Source: Pisolithus tinctorius
Taxonomy: Eukaryota > Basidiomycota > Agaricomycetes > Boletales > Pisolithaceae
Reading direction: 5' to 3'
NCBI GenBank assembly: GCA_024663395.1
Contig: JANFAH010000030.1
Span: 186,001 to 250,000 of the forward strand
Length of the DNA stretch: 64,000 nucleotides
Below, piece after piece: positions 35,970 to 47,869 of the stretch; within the stretch, counting starts at the first letter, position 1, and each line of letters starts with the position of its first letter. The notes under the pieces are model-generated. The model had not been told where the DNA came from. It made no database searches and saw only the letters and a list, made by a program, of their open reading frames with translations. Position numbers and translations under genes: made by a program.

Positions 35970-37286
35970 ATGTCCTCCCAGCACCAAAGCAAAACCCCCC
36001 AGCCAACCCCTGGCCATGTCTGTGACTACTCCCAAGTTGCAGATGAAGAACTGGTCATCCTCACCAATGACTCCACCAATACTGAGCAGGAGAAATCTGT
36101 GGAGAAGGCTCACTGATGAGAGGAAACTGAGTGGAGAGAGAGGGAGCAAGAGGCAGAGTGCAAGGCCAAGTGCAAGGAGGCCAAGAGGCAAAAGGTGAAA
36201 GGCAGAGGAGGAGCAGTTGGAGGCAGAACAGAGACAAAGGGCAGAGGAAGAGGCATGGAGGAGGAAGGCAGCTGAAGAGGAGGAGGCATGGAAGAAGAAG
36301 GCAGCAGAGGAGGCAGAGAGGTAGAGGAGAGGGCCCAGGCCAGGCAGGACAAGGCTGCCCAGAGGTGCATGGTGGAGTTCCTTGAGTCAGGCAATGCTGA
36401 CCATGCAACTTATTTTTTCCTTTTTACAGACTATGCAGTGTGGTGTATGACATCAACACTGCCCAGAGGGTGCCTGGGGCCTCTGTGGTGGCCACCATGC
36501 CCAGGAGGGCCCTGTGCACTTGCTGTGTAGTGGGTTGTACAGCAGGGCAGTGTGAGCCAGGGCAGGGCAAGACCAGGGCCTGTGTACCCTGTCACAACAA
36601 GAAGAAAACATGTAGTTGGATGAAGGAGGAAGTGGTGGTGGGGCCATCATGGAAGAAGGCAGGGACTGGAAGCTCCCAAGGGGAGAAGAAGAAGGTACTG
36701 CAAGGGAAAGGGAAGGCAAAGGCAACAGGGATGGATGAGGCAGATGATGAGCAGGAGGCAGGCAGAGAGGAAGATGAGCCAGAAACCCTGCATGAGGGTC
36801 CCTTGGGGGCAGGGGTCCACACATGGTGGGCAGAGTGGGAGTAGGAGTGGCAGCTGCAGGCCATGGAAAGGTATGCAGAAGCGCATGAGAGGGCAGCACT
36901 TGCCTTCAAGATGTTGGAACATAAAGTGCCCCTGTGGTACTTGACCACTGTGCGATGTTTTGGATGCTTACATAAGCTGAAATAGCGCACCCACTTGTAG
37001 TATTTTCTACTGGTATTCCCTCAGTAGTTTGTTCACTACTGAGGTAGCCTACAGATATTTCTACACAAGAGGATGGCAGAGGCAGTGGAGCAGATGGCAG
37101 AGGCCACAGAGCAGACAGCTGATGAGTGGGGATTGTACTGCACCTGGGAGGAGTGGGCAGAGATGAGGAGGAGGGACAATGCATGCAAGGCCAGGATGGC
37201 CAAGCTCAAGCATGCAGGAGGAGGTTGGAAGAGGCTGTAGTTGGAGGCAGTGGAGGACAAGGATGAGGAGGTGGATGAAGGCATGG
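35970..37286 (+). pseudogene. antisense ORF with Cys-rich zinc-cluster-like motif, copy A
   Basis: Begins MSSQHQSKTPQPTPGHVCDY and VADEELVILTNDSTN, then two stops, then a charged Glu/Arg/Lys-rich coiled-coil region (36120-36330). A later exon-like part (36440-36844) has a Cys-rich motif C-x-C-C-x(3)-C-x(4)-QCEPGQGKTRACVPCHNKKK-x-C, resembling a Zn(II)2Cys6-type cluster with a basic tail, then an acidic stretch. A further coiled-coil part follows at 37070-37285. Several stops and frame changes show decay. It lies between an LTR and the place where pol would be, on the strand opposite to the element. It ends where the family-2 LTR begins at 37287. Role unknown. Confidence 0.6.
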
Positions 37287-39096
37287 TGTGAGTCAAAGTG
37301 TGGTTCAGTGGTGAAAACCAACCAAAACCAACACAAAAGACAATAAGAGTGAGTGGTGGTATGCCTATGCAGTACCTAGATGGTGGAGCCTTTTATTTGG
37401 GAGGGTTTTTGCAAGCTACAACACTCAAAGATGAGTGCTGAGGGTTGGGGGTGCTCCTGACAAAGAGGGAGCAAGAATGTGAGAGGATTGTGAAGGGGTA
37501 GACTGCTGTCAGCCTACAGAAGGATGGATGATGACTTAATTTGATGTCCCAAGCTAATCTGAGCCCAGGAAGGTCTGGATGCAAAGACACTTGATGATAG
37601 ATGTCAATAGGTGAGGTAGACAATAGTTAGACCCTTAATAAAGTCTCAACTAATGAAGCTGATGAATGAATTTACTGAGAGATGATAAAATGCAAGCAAG
37701 AGGGGCTCTCTGATGTCTTCTTTTTTTGCTATCTAAGTACAGTGACTTATATACAGTACAGGGGCATTGCCTATGGAAAACAAGGTGTAAACACTTGGTA
37801 AGTGATTGGTAACTGATAAGTAAGGAATGTAAGCAGTGGGTAATTGTCTTAGAAAGCATTAGTGAGCATGGGTAAGGATAAGTAAGCCAAAAAGTGAAGA
37901 ATCAGTAAGCAAGGTCCAAAGATTGGTAAGTATTGGCAATGGGTGAGTCAAGGACAGTCAGAATTTCAAAATATGAGTCAAGTAATGTCAGAAGCTGGGA
38001 AAGTGCACTGGGATCACATTAGGGGGAGGCTGTGCATGTCACATCTTGAAGAGATCACATCTAGGCCAAGGTGGGATGACAGAGAGGCAGTGCTGATCTG
38101 ATGCCAATACAGTACATCCAAAAGTGGACAGGGTGAGTCAGATGTCAACAGGGGTCAAGCTTTGGGGGTCTGTGGGGTGACAGGAGCATAGGGATCACAA
38201 CTTTCCCCCCCAACTGTTCTCTCAGTGAAGCAAATAAAAACTTCATGGATGAGGCTCTGTTGGAAGAGAGGATGAAGGGGGAGTGTCTTCTGCTGTATCT
38301 TGCAGCAAGAAGGCAAGATGTGCATTGTACTCATCATGAATGTGATCAGGGAGAGTGGAGAACAGTAGATTACACTGCAGCTGTCACAACTTTGGAAGAA
38401 TGATGGATGAGATTGGTATGAAGACATTGCAGGGAGCAGGGAGGAAGGATCCATATGCTTCTTGGAGCAGGGAGACTGAAATGACCACATAAGACCTTTC
38501 TAGCTGAATGACAGACCTGAGGCAACCAAAGAACATCCTCCTAGAGGTCATACTGACAAAAAGAATGTGCTGTCCAAGCTGGATGGGCTGAGAGGGGGCA
38601 GGTGAGGACAGGATGTACCAGGATGCTTTGGGACAGAAGCTAGTAGGAACTCCTGGTAGATATACATAGCCATGGTCCCTAGCAAAGGGGACAAGTGAAA
38701 TGATTGATGTGGAGGCAGCCATATCAGAAGAATTAGTGAAATGAGCATCTGTTGGAGGGAGTGCTGTAGAAATGTGTGGAGTGCACAGATCCTTCCCAAT
38801 TTTGGAAGGTAGGATCACATGGCTGAGCACTATAAGTGAGTGTGGGAACAGTGTCAGTATCTGCAGAAATGGTGGAGATACATTGAAAACCAGAATGCTG
38901 TACACAGGTGCTTAAAAAATTTTATTGGTGCTTAACTTGCTTCCTTCTTTTCTTCCTTGGCATTGATGACTTGTTCTTGTGTGAGGGATGACTGCCAATG
39001 TCCTGGCTGTCCTTCTTCACATGAGGGCTCTAGTCTTCATCTCCATTCATCAGCAGTATCCATGTCCATGTCACCAAACACCTTTGGTGTGTGACA
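37287..39096 (-). mobile_element. solo LTR family 2, copy D (1810 bp, inverted)
   Basis: Read on the minus strand it starts TGTCACACACCAAAGGTGTT and ends GACTCACA. A TATATAA promoter-like box lies at about 37748-37755 and an open frame of about 170 codons at 38384-38905 (MAASTSIISLVPFARDHGYV, YLPGVPTSF). It is collinear with copy E (39440-41259, +) and copy F (55987-57841, +). The flanks show no target-site duplication, so the locus was probably rearranged. Confidence 0.75.
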
Positions 39097-39355
39097 GTGC
39101 CAAACCATGTGGCATGCATGCTGCAGAGTACCTGACTGCACACTGTCAAGGAGAAGTCTGAGAGGAGGTCACATGACCCCTTGGAGGACAGTCCACATGG
39201 TCCACTGACAGACCAGTGCAAGTCCAACAACAGTCAGAGCAGAGAAGGCTTGTAAATGACAAGGGATGGGTGGAGTTGGTGCAGAGTGAGTGAATGACCA
39301 GTGGAGAGGGGTGTGGAGTGAGTGAGGGCTTAGTATAAATGCACAGTCATGACAC
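39097..39355. repeat. LTR family 1 fragment
   Basis: Matches the last 260 bp of LTR copy A (GTGCCAAACCATGTGGCATG, AGAGGAGGTCACATGACC, GTCATGACA). It is a left-over piece of a family-1 LTR between the two inverted family-2 LTRs. Confidence 0.75.
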
Positions 39356-39439
39356 ACTGGTAGTATCTCTCCATATATTCACCACCCCCTGCCCCCCTCC
39401 TGAACTATCATTGCAGTCTACAAAAACAAAAGTGGGCAT

Positions 39440-41259
39440 TGTCACACATTAAAGGTGTTTGGTGATGTGGACATGGATACTGCTGATGAATGGAGATGAA
39501 GACTAGAGCCCTCATGTGAAGAAGGACAGTCAGGAATGTTGGCAGTCATCCCTTGCACAAGACTGAGTTGTCAGTACCAAAGAAAAAAAAAAAAGAAGGA
39601 AGTGAGTTAAGTGCCAATAAAAATTTATAAGTGCCTGTGTATGGCATTCCAGTTTCTGATGTATCTCCACCATTTCCACAGATAATGACACTATTCCCAC
39701 ACTCACTTATAGTGCTCAGCCATGCAATCCTACCTTCCAAAGTTGGGAAGGATCTGCACACTCCACACATTTCTACAGCACTCCCTCCAACAGATGCTCA
39801 TTTCACTAATTCTTCTGATATGGCTGCCTCCACATCAATCATTTCACTTGTCCCCTTTGCTAGGGACCATGGCTATGTATATCTACCAGGAGTTCCTACC
39901 AGCTTCCATCCTGAAGCATCCTGGTACATCCCATCCTTGTCTGCCCCTTCTCAGCCCATCTGGCTTGGACAGTGCATTCTTTTTGTCAGTATGACCTCTA
40001 GGAGGACATTCTTTGGTTTCCTCAGGTCTGTCATTGAGTTAGAAAGGTCTTATGTGGTCATTTCAGTCTCCCTGCTCCAAGAAGCATATGGATCCTTCCT
40101 CCCTGCTCCCTGCAACATCTTCATACCAATCTTGTCCTTCATTCTTCCAAAATTGCAACAGCTACAGTATAATCTACTGTTCTCCACTCTCCCTGATCCC
40201 ATCCATGATGAGTATGATGCACATCTTGCCTTCTTATTGCAAGATACAGCAGAAGATGCTCCCCCTTCATCCTCTCTTCCAACAGAGCCTCATCCATGAA
40301 GTTTTTATTTGCTTCACTGAGAGGACAGTTGGGGGGGAAAGTTGCAATCCCCTATGCTCCTGTCACCCCACAGACTCCCAAAGCTTGACCCCTTTCTGAC
40401 ACCTGACTCACCCTGTCTGCTTTTGGATGTACTATGTCAGTATCAGATCAGCACTGCCTCTCTGTCATCCCACCTTGGCCTAGATGTGATCTCTTCAAGA
40501 TGTGACATGCACAGCCTCCCCCTAATGTGATCCCAGTGCACTTTCCCAGTTTCTGACATTACTTGACTCATATTTTTGAAATTCTGACTGTCCTTGACTC
40601 ACTTATTGCCAATACTTACCAATCTTTTGCCCTTGCTTACTGATTCTTTGCCTTTTGGCTTACTTATCCTTACCAATGCTCACCAATGCTTTCTAAGACA
40701 ATTACCCACTGCTTACATTCCTTACTTATCAGTTACCAATCACTTACCAAGCATTTACACCTTGTTTTCCATAGGCAATGCCCCTGCACTGTATATAAAT
40801 CACTGTACTTAGATAGCAAAAAAAGGAGGAAGACATCAGAGAGCCCCTCTTGCTTGCAGTTCATTGTCCCTCAGTAATTCATTCAGCAGCTTCAATAGTT
40901 GAGACTTTATTAGGGGTCTAGCTATTGTCTGCTTTGCTTATCATCATCTATCATCAATATACTTCGCTCCAAGTCCTCCCTAAGCTTGGATTAGCTTGGG
41001 ACATTGAATTAAGTCATCATCTATCCTTCTGTAGGCTGACAGCAGTCTACCCCTTTGCATCCTATTGTATTCTTGCTCCCTCTTTATCAGGAGCACCCCC
41101 AACCCTCAGCACTCATCTTTGAGTGTTGTAACTTGCAAAAACCCCACCCAAATAGAAGGTTCTACCATCTAGGTACCATGTAGGCACACCATGACTCAAT
41201 TTCATTGTCTTTTGTGTTGGTTTGGTTGGTTTTCACCACTGAACCACACTTGACTCACA
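39440..41259 (+). mobile_element. solo LTR family 2, copy E (1820 bp)
   Basis: Starts TGTCACACATTAAAGGTGTT and ends TTGACTCACA. It contains a conserved open frame at 39631-40299 (about 220 codons: MAASTSIISLVPFARDHGYV, YLPGVPTSF, LERSYVVISVSLLQEAYGSF) and a TATATAAA box at 40792-40799. If this is an LTR, the U3 part is about 1.35 kb, unusually long. The frame is conserved in three copies, but that may reflect recent common origin rather than coding. The right end abuts a DDE transposase remnant. Confidence 0.75.
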
Positions 41260-41261
41260 CC

Positions 41262-41717
41262 AGCTCTGATGACAAGCAGGATAATTTACAGCCATATCAA
41301 AGTAGGTGCATACAATGGCAATCACTTTCTTGACTATCTTTGTGGACTCCTTGATGTCATGAATCCATATCTGGCCCCTCATAGTGTACTTGTGATGGAT
41401 AATTGCAGAATCCATTATGTTGATGGTGTAGAAGAACTCTGCTGAGATTTTTTTTTTTTTTTTTTCAGTATACATACTCAAGTAACTATTACAGTGGTGT
41501 CAAACTTGTTTATCTACCTCTATATTCCCCCGATTTGAACCCAATTGAAGAGTGTTTCTCATACTTGAAGGCCTACATTTGCCACCATGGCAATCAGTTC
41601 CATGCTGTCATTGAATCTGGAGACAAAATGCTTCCATATTTGTTTCTCTATGGCAGACTTGATACAGTCACTCCAGAAGCTGCTCATGGGTGGTTCCATA
41701 ATGCAGGATATTTGTAG
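41262..41717 (+). pseudogene. Tc1/mariner-like DDE transposase, C-terminal part
   Basis: The frame reads IIYSHIKVGAYNGNHFLDYL and HSVLVMDNCRIHYVDGVEEL (second catalytic Asp in MDN). After an interruption that includes a run of about 17 T (41448-41464) it continues GVKLVYLPLYSPDLNPIEEC (catalytic Glu region NPIEE) and ends ESGDKMLPYLFLYGRLD and AAHGWFHNAGYL with a stop at 41717. The N-terminal DNA-binding and first catalytic part is missing, cut off by the LTR that ends at 41259. Not functional. Confidence 0.8.
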
Positions 41718-41875
41718 CTTGTGTCTGTGTGCAACATGTAGTATGTTGATTGTCACACTATGATGCATATTCAAAATTTGTGCAATGTATGCTTGCTATG
41801 ATGATTATTGCAAAGGACATGATGTATGTAGGGAGTATCTACTCTACCCTTGTGTGTTTCTTGTGTTCCACCTGC

Positions 41876-42891
41876 TGAACTATGGCATTACATTTGTACA
41901 AAAATTATTTGATGTCAGGAATAATTTATTAGTGCCAGGAAATTACTTGATTGTGTGGGACAAACAAGATTTTTGTGTCCTGCAACCAAAGTTGATTATG
42001 TAAGCACTCACATTGCACTAGCTTGAGTGTAGTTAGGCCTACCTAATGGCCTCATCACCTATTATGACTCATATACTGTATGTATAACATTCTAGTGGCA
42101 CATAAATATACCATGTCCAATTACATTACTAGTGCCACAAAGCCTGGAAAAATATTTCCAGGGTGTAACACAGAAAGGAGCCAATTGTGCCACTACACTT
42201 GAAGCACCCCATCCCAGCCTATGAACTTTTGATATGTTGTATGCACACATAGCCCCTTCAAGGGGACATAACAACCAGATAGATATGTCCAATGTATCAA
42301 AAAATGCTCACTTTTTCTGTTTTTCTCCCTATCACACTTTCCAACCATTTAGGCCCATTAGGATGGGCAGAAAAGCATTCATTTAAGGTCTAATACATTT
42401 ATAGTATATTTAACTATCATGTATAATGCCCACAGGGCAGGGATAGAGCCCAGGAAGGGGGGGGGGGGAGGCTGGGGGCAATGAGGGCAGTGTGTGGGAA
42501 TGTTGGATATCAGGCACATGCCAAATGAGGCCATGTTTTGGGCATAGTGGCTGCACTTTTTTATGCTTATGTAATTATATAAATGCAGAGGAGTGATGAG
42601 AATAAACTGTGGGGATTTGTGGGGAGAAGCTTCTAAAGGGGGGCAGATCTAGTCATAACAATGTGCCACTAGAATGTTATACATACAGTATATGAGTCAT
42701 AATAGGTGATGAGGCCATTAGGTAGGCCTAACTACACTCAAAGCTAGTGCGATGTGAGTGCTTACATAATCAACTTTGGTTGTGGGACACAAAAATTTTG
42801 TTTGTCCCACACAATCAAGTAATTTCCTGGCACTAATAAATTATTCCCAACATCAAATAATTTTTGTACAAATGTAATGCCATACTGAACA
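41876..42891. repeat. inverted repeat, 230-bp arms
   Basis: The left arm 41876-42105 and right arm 42662-42891 are nearly identical reverse complements (TGAACTATGGCATTACATTT, GATGAGGCCATTAGGTAGGC, CACTAGAATGTTATACATAC). The 556-bp loop holds a G-rich run near 42460 and no gene. The right arm contains the 3' end of the minus-strand frame at 42762-43277, so the left arm is an inverted duplicate of that gene end and its downstream flank. Confidence 0.85.
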
Positions 42892-44632
42892 GCTTGTGCA
42901 ACCTCAGACAGTAAAAAGCATGAATTCCTGAGGCTCATACCAGAGTCCTTCATAAGCTGTTCCTTGCTCAGGCTTCTAAGTTCATCAATGTTGTAAAAGT
43001 CCATCACTTTGAATTGTGGAATATAAACAGATAGTTTGCACTTTGGAAAACTTGCATCAAGCTTCGTGAGGAAGTTGACAATCATTGGATATGTTGGCCA
43101 GGTATTGTGGTCAAGCTCACTGGGAGACAGTTCACCTTGCTTCTCATCCATGGTAGGTGTCACTGGAGTTGCTGGAGCCTGATACACAGGAGGCACCATC
43201 CATGGAGGCATCATGGGGGGCATGGGGGGCATGGGGGGCCATCCATACATCAACATATAGGGACTGTTGAGGGGCATTTGTGTGGCTGATGTTAATGAGA
43301 TCTTGTCACTTTGTGGAGCATGGAATTCTGAAAATAGATCACCTTTTGGTGGGGTCTTCAGTGTGACTCCATGAATATCATGTCCCTGTCACTGTCAGTA
43401 AATTGATCAATGTAGCCACTAACAATGAAACTTACAAGTGTGAGTGCCCACCCTTGATGCTGGTTGAATGTCAGGTTTACATGTTGGCCAGCACAGTTGA
43501 TCTTGCAGTATTTGGAGGGACCACAATGCTGACACAACTTCAATGACTTCTCCAGCTCCATGAGGGATTTGTTTTCCTTTTCAACCACAGTGCTGTCTTT
43601 GTCATCCACACTGGATCTGTCATTGTCAAGATCAAGATATTGAAAAAGGGTGCTGTAGGCAACCTCAGTAGTGAACAATCTACTGTTATATTAGATATAC
43701 CTGTAGGCAACTACAGGGAGTCAGTAAGTAGAATACTGCTAATGAATGGTGATCTTACCTTCAGTAGTGAATAATCTACTGAGGGAACAGTGTAATGACT
43801 GTGCATTAAGTGCGCTCTAATGGCTTATGTAAGCAGCCAAACATCGCACCAAAAGAAGTGAGAAGACAGGGGAAAATATATCTCCAACATGAGAAGGGTT
43901 GGATTTTTGCCTTTTCCTGCTGGCTTCTTCTTGCACATAGGGTAGACATATACTAGTTTTGACAATGAATAAGTATCATACTGACCACATAATAATTTGA
44001 AATGCACCTGTTCACTAACAAGAATCTTGACTGAGATGACTGAGTCTTTCTTCTTCTTCTACACAGAATTTACCTCCTCTAAGCATCCATCCCAGTCAGC
44101 TGACATTCCAAGATTGATGACATCATCCTTCTGAGCAGAAGTTGAGAGCTTGTATGAGAGCATAGGTTTGCATGCAAAATTCTGACACCAATAGTGCTGT
44201 AGATTTCATCCAGGACCTCTGAAAATGGAGTCCATTGTGAGAAAACAAGGCACTTGGATCCCTCATTTGCCACTTGAGGCACCAGTAAAATGACATCTAA
44301 TAAATCAGGGTAATAAGGGATGACAAGTAAATTGTGAAACAAAATAACTTACTTTTGTCAGGTTCTGGGGAGTTTGCCTTGCAAGATACTGGCTTGACAC
44401 TGAGCTGGATGGATTTTCACTTGAGTGTGTCAACAGGGGAGTGTGCCAAAGTGCCATCAGTGTCATCAGGTGTGATACCAAGGCTATCCTTGTCAAGGTC
44501 AGGAGTTTCCAAACGAGGTGCCATGTTCTGGGAACAGATGGAGCTAGTGTCAGGAACTTGATTGATGGGCAAACTGCTTTGTGAGCCAGTTTTTTGCAGC
44601 CTGCAAGCACTCACAGACTTTTTGTTACCCAT
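42762..44632 (-). pseudogene. unrecognised multi-part protein remnant
   Basis: Three minus-strand parts may belong together. 44417-44632 starts MGNKKSVSACRLQKTGSQSS and has an acidic APRLETPDLDKDS. 43358-43678 has SLKLCQHCGPSKYCKINCAG followed by HVNLTFNQHQGWALTLVSF, a small Cys/His motif. 42762-43277 has a Pro/Met-rich stretch (YGWPPMPPMPPMMPPW) and YPMIVNFLTKLDASFP, with a helical domain LRSLSKEQLMKDSGMSL. I recall similar arrangements in repetitive Agaricomycete genes but cannot name them. A foreign piece at 44079-44342 interrupts. Confidence 0.4.
44079..44342 (-). pseudogene. possible SNF2-type helicase fragment
   Basis: One minus-strand stretch reads VANEGSKCLVFSQWTPFSEV, close to the motif IV region of SNF2-family ATPases. 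Nothing else of the family is visible, so it is at most a small fragment or a chance match. Confidence 0.2.
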
Positions 44633-44692
44633 GAGGAAGACATGTTGTGTGCAGTGTGTGTCTGGGATGAGGCTGATTAGCCAGCATGCATA

Positions 44693-46266
44693 CAGTGGCT
44701 CAAAAAACTGTCCACATGTTTGTATGTTTTACATTAGTTATGACTAAATGCCATAACCCCTAACCCTAGCCCTAAACCATGAGTGTATGAAACAAGATAC
44801 TTACTCTTGGCTTTCTATTGGTCCATGAATCAAGTGATTTGGATAGGAATTGATAGAATAGCAGCCATTTGAAAATGACATGTCATGCAGACAGTTTTTT
44901 GACTTAAAGTTTTGATTACATAGTTTTGAGTTTAACAAAGTTTAAAATGCTGTGAGGTGCTTACTAATGCTTACATGGTATATCACATGGTCTATTTGAT
45001 GATTTGTCATCATACAAACAATGCCAAACAATGAATTGGGACCATCAAGGCTCCCTCTTCTACCCCAACTCATGAAACCATCCTCCTGGTCCATCTGGGC
45101 CATTTTCTCAGAGTAATCCCCATAAATATTGTGCCCACTACAGTAATGTCATCAGGGTATATGTCCAACACAATCAAACCCTTAAAAAATCTGCTTTCAG
45201 TCATCCCTGTGCTGTTTCCCCTGCCCATACCTGACATGTTCTGCAACTAATCAGTACTGAGAATGCTGGAAATGCCATGGAGGTCAATCCAGCACATCAG
45301 GAAATGATGAACAAACAAAACACCTTTTAACCAGTGCATTTTCACCACCATGCAACTAGTTTCAATGCTGGGGTGAGACAAAACATTCCTGTGCACTTGA
45401 GGTGGCATGGGAAGCATGGCTAGACTGTGCTCTCAACTGACTGTGGATGACTGAGAATGGGTGATTTGGTTATATAAGACCATAGGTAATACTCAGGGCT
45501 AAATGGAGTGATGGAATCTCCCTCCTAATAGTTCAGTGGACTATCCCCCCCAGGGCACCTGGACTGTAATGAAGAGTTTTAGTCCACCCTAGCCCTCAAC
45601 CCAGCACCCCTGAGGTGGAAACCCACCAGATAAGAGGTGATTGGATTGTTGGTCATGTTTTACAGTGCCAGATTAACCATCATGGCTTTTTCTGCATTCT
45701 CAGTACTGATTAGTTGCAGAACATGTCAGGTATGGGTGGGGGAGACAGCACAGGGATGACTGAAAGCAGATTTTTAAGGGTTTGATTGTGTTGGACATAT
45801 ACCCTGATGACATTACTGTAGTGGGCACAATATTTATGGGGATTACTCTGAGAAAATGGCCCAGATGGACCAGGAGGATGGTTTCATGAGTTGGGGTAGA
45901 AGAGGGAGCCTTGATGGTCCCAATTCATTGTTTGGCATTGTTTGTATGATGACAAATCATCAAATAGACCATGTGATATACCATGTAAGCATTAGTAAGC
46001 ACCTCACAGCATTTTAAACTTTGTTAAACTCAAAACTATGTAATCAAAACTTTAAGTCAAAAAACTGTCTGCATGACATGTCATTTTCAAATGGCTGCTA
46101 TTCTATCAATTCTTATCCAAATCACTTGATTCATGGACCAATAGAAAGCCAAGAGTAATTATCTTGTTTCATACACTCATGGTTTAGGGCTAGGGTTAGG
46201 GGTTATGGCATTTAGTCATAACTAATGTAAAACATACAAACATGTGGACAGTTTTTTGAGCCACTG
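44693..46266. mobile_element. fold-back DNA transposon with 574-bp terminal inverted repeats
   Basis: The arms 44693-45266 and 45694-46266 are about 98 percent identical reverse complements. The element starts CAGTGGCTCAAAAAACTGTC and ends with the inverse, flanked by TA on both sides (44691-44692 and 46267-46268), the target-site duplication of Tc1/mariner-type transposons. The 430-bp centre has no transposase frame, so this is non-autonomous. Each arm carries a run of telomere-like words (CCCCTAACCCTAGCCCTAAA) about 65 bp from the end. Confidence 0.88.
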
Positions 46267-46267
46267 T

Positions 46268-46732
46268 ATGTTGATATTCATACTTGGGAGACAGCATCAT
46301 ACTGTACAGGCTTTTATACTCTACAGGACAGTGAGGTGGTACAGTATCCAATGTCAGAGTAAGTCAATTTTCTCAACAGCTGTCACAACACAAAAGACCC
46401 CATGGCAGAGAACAAAGGAACACACAGCAGAGGAAGTAAGGAGGTGGGAAGGAACCAACAAGGCAGTGACCAGGCACTGCAAGGTATGGGTACAGTGTCA
46501 CCCTCTTTTGGACCCAATGAATGGGAAGGCAGGTCAGCTGCTAGTCATACTGCCACATGTGGTCAAGTGAACAGGTGCCAACAGACACCACACATGAGGT
46601 CCACCCTGACATGAGAGTGGAAGTGACAAAAGAGGGCAGAGGTGGGCAGTAGGGACTCAAAACACAGGCAAAGGTGAGCAGTGAGAGACAAGAGTGTAGG
46701 TGGGGGGTCTGGACTCCAGCATGGTCATGACA
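46268..46732. repeat. LTR family 1 fragment
   Basis: Similar to the middle and end of LTR copies A and B: TTGATATTCATACT, GGCTTTTATACT and the end ATGGTCATGACA at 46732. It is truncated on the left by the fold-back element. Confidence 0.55.
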
Positions 46733-46840
46733 CAACCTAAGGATGCAATTGCAAATTTTCAATATTATGGTGAGGCCAAGTTGCCACATGAAATTCACCA
46801 AAGTATACAAACATCTACTGTGTCAAGTACAGGTCCACTG

Positions 46841-47400
46841 TCATGTCCATGACTCTCAGACTCAAGCCCAGTCCAGTCTGGACCCCTAGCCCCTACCTCC
46901 AGTCAAGTCCAGTCCTAGTCTGACCTAGAAAACCCAACTCCAGCCTAGATAACTCAAGTCCAGTGTTTCACCCCTATCTCTGGTCCACTCCAGCCTCCTG
47001 GCCTTGCACTGCTCCACCCTGGTCCTCCCAGGTCCATGTCCAGGTCACCTGGACATAGCTCCAGTCTGTTCTCCCATGCTTGTGCTATATTTAGTCTAGT
47101 CCTTTCATCTGACTTTTGCTTACTGTACAAAACCTGTTCTGACTCCAATTATGCCAGTCACCTGGACTTTGACTATTAGTCTTGGTACAGCCTCTGTGGC
47201 TGTCCACACCTTGCTAATCAGCTTCCTAATAGCTTACCAACAAGTCCAGCTCTATGTTTGTTACCCTGGACTGGCCTCATGTATAAAACCCTTGTACATA
47301 CTTTGTAGCACCTCAGTCAGAATATCAACTAAGTATTACCCTCAAGTCTACTCTATAGCTAAGGCTGAGCCTTACAGCAGTTTGCAGTACTGAGGGTGCC
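46841..47400 (+). mobile_element. possible diverged LTR
   Basis: Starts TGTCATGTCCATGACTCTCA, is rich in CCAGTC/AAGTCCAG words like LTR copy C, and has a promoter-like TGTATAAAACCC at about 47280. The 3' end is not clear. The call rests on the TGTCA start and general resemblance only. Confidence 0.3.
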
Positions 47401-47869
47401 AGCCAAACACAACAAAACTCATAGGTATCATAAATAAAATATATATCTCAAATATTTCACTCAATTCTTGATGGATCTGAAAGAAAATTGATATTCTGAA
47501 TCAGCATTACCAGCTCTAGGGGATGATGTAGAAATCATGATGAAATAACCACTATTTTGGACAGGAAAAAATACTTGGTCATTCTGAGCATATAACAACA
47601 ATTGTGAGTGATTTACACATTTCTATGGCTGGAAATGCCTCTAGCCATGATCTATACACTGGTGGTGAGGGAACCATGGTGAAAAAGGGACACTTATGTG
47701 GAGGTTAGGGCAAGACAAAATCCTCTTTACCCCTGGGTGTCATCAGAAGGATATGCTACTGAACTGCCATGGAGCAGAATCCTGTCCTTCCATCTGGCCC
47801 TGAATATTGCCTTTGGTCACATATGACCAAATAATCCTTCCCCAGTCATCTACAGTTCAGATCAGTGCA
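47401..47869. other. no gene seen
   Basis: About 470 bp of AT-rich, CpG-poor sequence without a supported feature. Confidence 0.4.

Noticed and set aside
36061..36990. Long minus-strand Pro/Leu/Ser/Cys-rich open frames
   Set aside because: These are antisense readings of the Glu/Lys/Arg-rich coiled-coil ORF and have no motif of their own.
44755..44780. Interstitial telomere or chromosome fusion point
   Set aside because: The telomere-like words are short, degenerate and present in both arms of a transposon, so they belong to the element.
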